From Bilabrum cf. latius (Eukaryota > Bigyra: Bicosoecida > Bigyra > Bicosoecida): 64,000 nt of DNA. A program made the position numbers and the translations under genes. The notes under the pieces are model-generated. The model was not told the origin of the DNA and did not search any database. It worked only from the letters and a program-made list of their open reading frames with translations. Where the stretch lies: positions 124,001 through 188,000 of the forward strand of contig OZ237765.1 of NCBI GenBank assembly GCA_965178125.1. Reading direction: 5' to 3'. Below, in pieces: positions 58,607-64,000 of this stretch. Numbering within the stretch: position 1 is the first letter of the stretch; every line of letters begins with the position of its first letter.

Positions 58607-61534
58607 TCACCGGAGCACTTGCCTGACCATCCTCGGCGCCCTCCCCGTCTGCAGCACGCACGCGTCCCAGGGCCCCTCGCCCCCGGGCGTCTCCTTCGCG
58701 ATCGTGGCCGGCCCTGCAAGAGGCGGGTCGCACCCGGCCTCTCGAGCCGCCGCTGGCCTAGGCTCGAAGCTGCCGTCGGGCCGGAACTCACCGCAGTGCT
58801 CGCCTCTCAGAGCTCGCTCCGCCATGGCCACCAGCCCCTCCTCCTGCGCGGCTTGCTCCTCCTCTCTCGATTCGCTGACTCGGGCTAGTGCCTCTCCGAG
58901 GAGAGCCATCGCGTGCGAGGGCGGGAGGTGAACGGACCTGTGCTTCTTCACGTACACGGATTCAGGGGAGACCAGCCGGGGGTCCAGCCGAGAGCCGAGG
59001 CGAGTCTGATCACTTCCGCTGCTGTCTCCCTCCCTGGTTTCGACGCCCCTACCCCCGCCGCTCCTCCCAGCGGCCCCAAGCCACCCGCCGCTCCCCTGCG
59101 GCCGGTACACCTGGTGCGATAGGCCCTCGGCCGCGGCCCCCAGGTCGCTAAAGTAGCGGACGGGATTGCCCAGCGGCTGCATCTGCACGACAGCGGAACC
59201 GGCGCCGCGCATCCACAGCATGTTGGACAGCTCGTTCCCGTGCACGGTCACCATCACGTCGGCCGCCCTCACGAGCCGCACCTGTTCGTGGAAATCGAAT
59301 CGGCCCAGGGTGCTGAGCCTCACGTCGAGCACCACGGGCTGCAGGCCAAATCGAGCATTTTCTCCATGGGTTTCCGTTGATTTTTCGATCACCGCATTGA
59401 TCTGCTGCCTGGCCGCCGCCAGCTGAGCCCGCGTGACTGGATCGTCTCCCTGTGTCTCGTTGGCAAGGGACCAAGGCACGCGGCTGGGCAGGACGAGATC
59501 CTCGGGGGCAATACCTAGCACTGCACCGAGAGTCTGGTGCAGGTTGCTCTGGCTCCTCCTCCACCCCGTGCGGTACAGCCACAGCACTCGTATGACCCGC
59601 GTGAGAGAGGCGTGGGGCCATGGGCCCTTCGCCCACCTCTGCAATGCGTCCGCTCCATCGCCCTATCTGTTGTTCCCTGAGGCACCCAGGGGGGCGGCCT
59701 TGTCGCGTGTTTCTGGTTCGTATTGCAACATCCAGCTGGGTACCGCAGCAGAGCCTTCATGCAATGCACCCTACCCGCCCTCGGTAGATCCGGGCACGGC
59801 CCACACCCTAGATCGGAACAATGATTCCTGCTCCGGGTCCACCCCGGGCACGAAGCCTCCAGCCTCGAGCGACTTCCAGCCGCCCTCCCTTGTGTTCTCA
59901 AGCACGCTCACGGGCGCAGCGCCCGCCGCTCGCCAAGCAGCCACACGGGCCACCGCTGCGGTCCGTCTCCTGATCTGGATGGGGCTGTAGGGAGCAGGGG
60001 TAGCCGGGGGCATGCCCACGTGCACCCTCTCAAGACACAGCGAATCATGACCATCCTCATCTTCATCCTCATGATGGCCCCCCTCGTTCTTCGAATCCTA
60101 GGGGGGTGCATGACTGCCCCAGCCCCCTCCATGGCCCAGCCTGTCCCCGGGACTCACTGCCGCCAGCTCCCGAGCCACGAATATATCCGTTACGAGCCTG
60201 GGAGGAGGCCTTCCCCAGCGCTGCACTGCATTGCGCTGCCCCACGGCGGCAGGAGTTTGTCTCCCGGTTTTGCTGTTGCTGTCGCTGGTGCCGCGTGAGT
60301 CAGGCGATGTGGTGGGCAGCCCCTCCGGCCAGGCTCCGAATCCTGTCAGAAGGACGGTGTGTTCCCCGAAACCGTCCGCCGGCCACAGCCCCGATCCACC
60401 GTAGCCCGCGTTTGGCCCCGTGGGCACCTGCTGGTAGTTCGGTAGGATGGCGAGGACGAGTGGCCTGGGTGCGCCTAGGTTGAGCCAATGGTCAAGGGCG
60501 GGCAGGTATCCGTTGAGTAGCCAGTGGGCCAAGTGAAACGCCGAGTACCACCTGGTCGCAAGCACCGTTGCGCCTAGGAGCCTCGGGTGACACCTCGAGG
60601 CATGAGCACGCTGACCAGCTGCTTCCCCCCTGCCGCTTGTTCCCCCCCTCCCTCTTGTTCCCCCACTCCCTCCCGCTCTGGCTGCGACTCGCGTTGGGGG
60701 GAGGATCGGCAGCCTGTGCACGCGTTCTCTGAGCGGAAGGTCTCGCGAGATTGCGGTGGTGTGAATGTCGATGGCACGTGTCCCCACTGGCAGTGGCAGG
60801 GTGCGGACCGCACCGCTGCCGCTGCCCTCGCCAACAGCTGGCACTGGCACTGCAAGGGCTGCTCCAGGACCGTCTGAGGCGCGTGCTTGGCGGCGAACTC
60901 CCAGCGCTATCGCCGCCTAGAAGAAGCATATCATGTGTGGCAGCGCCCCTGCTTCCAGCACGTCGTGGCTGCGCTGGTCCCCGTCGCTCTGCCTTGCGAG
61001 GCCCGCGCATAGCGGCAGCGGCACTGCGCTGCGACTGTCCCACGGCCTCGTCACTGATTTCGATGCGTTTGCAAGCAGACGAGCTGTGGCCAGATGATGC
61101 AATGTCAGGCCTTGCGACACTGGGTGAAACCCCGGATTGCCACCGCCATGGCGCAATTTCGGTGGGAGTAGTAGTGAAATGCGTAGGCCATCCTACTGCA
61201 GTGAATTACCAATTGCGTCTGCAGGCAATTTATAGCCTGATTGCTCGCCAAGCACAGGCAGCCGGACGGGTACCGCTCCTGGCCATCCTATTACTTCGAA
61301 TAGCCTTCGATTGCCAGACTACTCATTGTACGGTAATAACCATGGCATTCCAGAGTTTCGGAATGCATTTGAATGATGCTCCACACTCGTCCAACTAACG
61401 CATATGAAGACCATGAAAACCGCTATGATGGACAAGGCTACAATCCGGATGGTTGAAGAATTATTGCTTCGGCACGGTGCACATTGTCGCAGCTTAGCAA
61501 GTGGCCGGTGATGTACCCTCTAGTGACCACGCAT
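58607..61534 (-). CDS. GT61 (DUF563/EOGT-like) type II membrane glycosyltransferase
   Basis: 975 residues in one frame from ATG 61532-61534 to TGA 58607-58609, with TAGs at 61520, 61319, 61193, 60917, 60098, 59771 and 59663. The N-terminus is typical of a Golgi enzyme: a short basic cytosolic tail, a membrane segment at residues ~31-50 ('IRIVALSIIAVFMVFICVSW'), and then a luminal stem. GT61 features are 'FHLAHWLLNGYLPALDHWL' near residue 333 and the conserved 'MVTVHGNELSNMLWMRGAGS' near residue 760, which resembles the His-Gly-xx-Leu-xN motif of EOGT and plant arabinosyl- or xylosyltransferases. Long low-complexity inserts separate the blocks, so it is about twice the usual length. The donor sugar could be GlcNAc, xylose or arabinose and cannot be told from sequence. 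The N-terminal 190 codons rest on reading frame and the membrane anchor. Confidence 0.8.
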
Positions 61535-61997
61535 TTGCAATCACCACTAAAGGTATGAGTTGCTCGGAAGATCCGGCATATCGTTATGATTAGCGGTGTA
61601 AGGCACGTGCAACCACTGGCAACTCGAACCGGAATTGCTGCACGGCCGGCGGCGCGCAGCGCGGATTTTGGCATGGCACGCGCGGGCACACACGAAAAAG
61701 CAATCGAATCAAAGTTCATACGGCCTTGTGAGCAGCTTTCTGGGGCTAAGATTGGCGTGGTATTGCAACTGGCGGGACAAGTCGCGAAGCCAGGTGCACG
61801 CAACGATGCACGGCGAGGTTGCACGGACGAGTTGACCTGTTTCCGATGCGAGAGATGGGTGTGCTGTAGTATGGACTACGCGCGCAGTCCTACCAGTGTT
61901 GTGGCACAACGAGGCTTGGCGATGCGCTCAACCATCTTCAAAACGTGAAGCCAGAGCTATCCAAAACTTGATGAGACTAAGAAGCCGGCAATTTGAC
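61535..61997. other. Intergenic region upstream of the GT61 gene
   Basis: About 460 bases with overlapping short ORFs on both strands (for example 61586-61948 plus) but nothing that looks like a conserved protein. It probably contains the GT61 promoter. Confidence 0.5.
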
Positions 61998-62279
61998 TCA
62001 AACAGGCTTTTCAAATCGATCGCTAGGCGGACACAGCGTCTCTCCGCTGGCATCATCCAAATTCACTAGCCACGAGCAGATGGCGTCCGGCGTGCACGGC
62101 TTGATCCACTGCGCCTGGTCTCCTTGCTTCTTCTTGCAGCCGTATGTCTCCCAGTACACCACATTCCGAAGCGCCCAAATAATACTTTCAAGTGATTTCA
62201 CGCACTGCAGACTCGTTTGAAGAAAGGCAAACTTGTGGCAGAAGAAAATGGGAGGCATGACTGGCCGCTGTGAGGACAT
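61998..62279 (-). CDS. Small hypothetical protein (93 aa) or terminal exon
   Basis: ATG 62277-62279 to TGA 61998-62000, no TAG. The composition is balanced rather than low-complexity ('NVVYWETYGCKKKQGDQAQW', six cysteines, several Trp), which is unlike random sequence in this GC-rich window. No family is recognised. It may be the last exon of a gene whose upstream exons lie in 62280-62888. Confidence 0.35.
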   Translation of the reverse strand: MSSQRPVMPPIFFCHKFAFLQTSLQCVKSLESIIWALRNVVYWETYGCKKKQGDQAQWIKPCTPDAICSWLVNLDDASGETLCPPSDRFEKPV

Positions 62280-62888
62280 TTGCACGGTTGCTGCTCACTG
62301 CTCTCTATTGCTCGGGCGTTTTAAGTCCCCTGCACGTGTATGGTTGACCCTATTCATGGTTTGAAAGGACATACGTGCACACCGCGCACATGTCAGAGGC
62401 CTATCCTAGCTAGGATTCTTCTGCCTCTCCCTCCTCCGGCTAGTTCAGCTGAATGAGGGACATCACATCGCTCTCGCCCCCTTCAAAGACTGCCTAACTC
62501 GCATCCGTCACGTGCCGGGCGAGCGCCGTGGGTAGCTCAGCTTGCGCCCCCTCCCCGTCCGCGTTCGATCGAAGCGATGCTCGATTTGCTTGGTGCCTAT
62601 TTCTCCGACCCTACGCCTAGTTGCTCGGGCGAAACCCAAACGAAACCCCAACACATAGGCAAATCACCAAAAGTACTGGTCCCATGGGCCAGAGGACCCA
62701 GTTATTGGGAGCCTGAGCTGCGAAAGCCAGCACACATCCGATATACATAAAACCGCACGTTACCCCCAGAAAGTGCAACTTGCATAAACTTGATTATTTT
62801 CCCACTGCATCACGCCGTGATAAGCTGCGATAGCGTAGTAACAGAGTGGCCGCAATCGAATCAAGCATACAAGTTTGGCCGTCAAGTG
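62280..62888. other. Intergenic region left of the RG-rich gene
   Basis: About 600 bases with no supported gene. A segment at 62520-62590 has a GGGTAGCTCAGC-like start and a GTTCGATC, reminiscent of tRNA A and B boxes, but it does not fold as a tRNA (see rejected). Confidence 0.5.
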
Positions 62889-64000
62889 TCACTGGCCGCC
62901 ACCACGCCCAAGCCGCTGTTGCTGCGCCCCTTGCAGTGCGTCCGTCAGCTGTCGGATGGTGTCGAGCATCTAACGACGGGGCACTTGCGCGGCGCCTCCA
63001 CCTCCGGAACCAGTTGCCTGTCCAGACTATGACCCAGCCTCACTTCTGATCGAAGTCCCCGTCGGACCGGGGTGACCCCCTCGTCTCCTCCCAGGGGAAA
63101 TCCCCCCCCTCAACCCCGCGGGGGTGGACTCCGCCCGTCGCAGCACGGAGCGACCCGCCGCCAGCGCCGCGGCGTGGGATGGCTTTAGGCCCCCCCTTGG
63201 CGCCGATCCGCGTGCCAGCTCTTTTGCGAGGGGGGTGATCGCGTCCTCCTCCTCCTCCTCCTCCTCTTGCTCTGCCCCTGCCCCTGCCCTTCCAACTCCC
63301 AGCCCGCTGCGGTTCCTCATCGACCCCCGGCTCCGGCTCCGGGTCATGCCCCCCCTCCCGAGCGCCAGACGACTCACATCGTCTTCATCTTCATCTTCAT
63401 TCTCACCGTCGCTGCCCCCAAGGTACCGAACGAAGGCCCCACCCCCCGCCGACTTGAACCGGCGCAACCCCCTGTCCCTGTCCCTGCCAGTACCCTCTTT
63501 GCCTGCGGAACCGGCGACGCGACCTAAGGACCGGGCCCCCGGCGATGCCCCTGCGCTTAGGTCCCGCCCCGCTGCGCGGCGCCCCTCGCTGCGACCTCTT
63601 TGCGGAACCTCACCACGGAACGACCGGTCCCTGTCCCCGTACCCCCTTGCCCTATCAGTTCCCTGTCCCTGCTTATGTCCCTGCTTCCCACGACCCCTGC
63701 CCCGGCCCCGGCCTCGACCAAGCCCAGCCCCCGCAGCGGCGCGACCTCCGGCCCCTGGCCTCATGGCCCCTGCAGCCGCTGTGGATGATCTCGTGAGAGT
63801 GCCCCGCCGGCCATACCTGTAGAACTCAAGCGCGGGGGGCCCGCCCGGAGTGCGCCCGCCCCGTTGTTCCCTGGACCTCCCCAAATCCTGCTCGCCCCCC
63901 TCCCCCTCCCCTTCCCCCATGGACGTGTCATCATCCCCATCCAGCCCAAGCCCGAGATCATCACCCTCACCCACTGCACGGACACCATCGTCGCTGGGAC
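62889..64000 (-). CDS. RG-rich, probably nuclear protein, 5' end beyond window
   Basis: The frame enters from the right edge and ends at TGA 62889-62891, passing TAGs at 63027 and 62970. At least 370 residues are visible. Sequence is dominated by Arg, Gly, Asp and Ser, with a pure alternating Gly-Arg run near 63690, an acidic run near 63380, a Glu run near 63250, and RS dipeptides. RG/RGG-rich regions of this kind often bind RNA and are methylated on Arg, but no folded domain is visible. The C-terminus after the TAGs ('MLDTIRQLTDALQGAQQQRL') looks like a short amphipathic helix, which supports reading through. Confidence 0.65.

Noticed and set aside
61586-61948. Plus-strand ORF of 120 codons upstream of the GT61 gene
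   Set aside because: No family resemblance, overlapping ORFs on both strands, and position in a likely promoter.
62520-62590. Possible tRNA (A-box-like GTAGCTCAGC and B-box-like GTTCGATC)
   Set aside because: Boxes are too close, the D and anticodon stems do not pair, and the acceptor stem has only about four pairs.

Overview
The window looks like nuclear DNA of a GC-rich, gene-dense microbial eukaryote. It has spliceosomal introns (GT-AG, mostly GTGAG donors, 91-309 bp plus one of about 1 kb). It carries a ubiquitin-eL40 fusion gene, a mitochondrial uL29 ribosomal protein, a mitochondrial carrier, TSR2, a plant-type topoisomerase VI A subunit, PH/DEP/ankyrin proteins and a GT61 glycosyltransferase. 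TOP6A suggests an alga or other lineage that kept topoisomerase VI. I cannot place the species.

The central result is that TAG is a sense codon, almost certainly glutamine, while TGA and TAA remain stops. Read with the standard code, nearly every gene breaks into fragments, and each break is TAG. Read with TAG=Gln, the fragments join in one frame and end at TGA (13 genes with reasonable gene models, plus a small doubtful one, plus the RG-rich gene) or TAA (4 genes). Several TAGs fall where the protein family has Gln: the MnmG '[13 protein letters not shown]' block, the mitochondrial-carrier 'KTRMx' signature and the GH10 'DYVxLAF' segment. Others sit inside a CAG-encoded polyglutamine tract. 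I count about seventy in-frame TAGs.

Layout. 1-2668 (-): partial low-complexity gene. 2964-8421: a 2.7-kb tandem duplication of a secreted bulb-type lectin gene. 8668-15864 (-): a single-exon gene for a ~2,400-residue membrane protein. 17101-27753 (+): a single-exon gene for a ~3,550-residue low-complexity protein. 28071-30926: DEP-PH signalling protein. 31068-34166: fused LeuC-LeuD aconitase-family dehydratase. 36675-37976 (-): secreted GH10 xylanase. 38280-39908 (-): unknown, possibly PEX11-like. 40204-41805: ankyrin-PH protein. 42041-45199: Str2-type cystathionine gamma-synthase. 45317-46739: ankyrin protein. 46919-47964 (-) and 48102-50216 (+): divergent uL29m and TOP6A. 50345-52388: mitochondrial carrier. 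52966-53661 (-): ubiquitin-eL40. 53845-56979: MnmG/MTO1. 57140-58420: TSR2. 58607-61534 (-): GT61 type II membrane glycosyltransferase. 61998-62279 (-): doubtful small ORF. 62889 to the right edge (-): RG-rich protein.

The second result is a set of short DNA words scattered through the window far above chance, inside genes and in different reading frames. They are GTGACGAGTG (26 exact copies on both strands), AGGGAACAAC, the palindrome GGTTGCAACC, and a ~20-bp word close to GGTGCATCGCAYGGTGGTGC. Their role is unknown.

The genes are mixed housekeeping and signalling functions on both strands with no operon logic. Intergenic gaps are usually 100-300 bp. A few gaps of 1-2.5 kb hold no recognisable gene.
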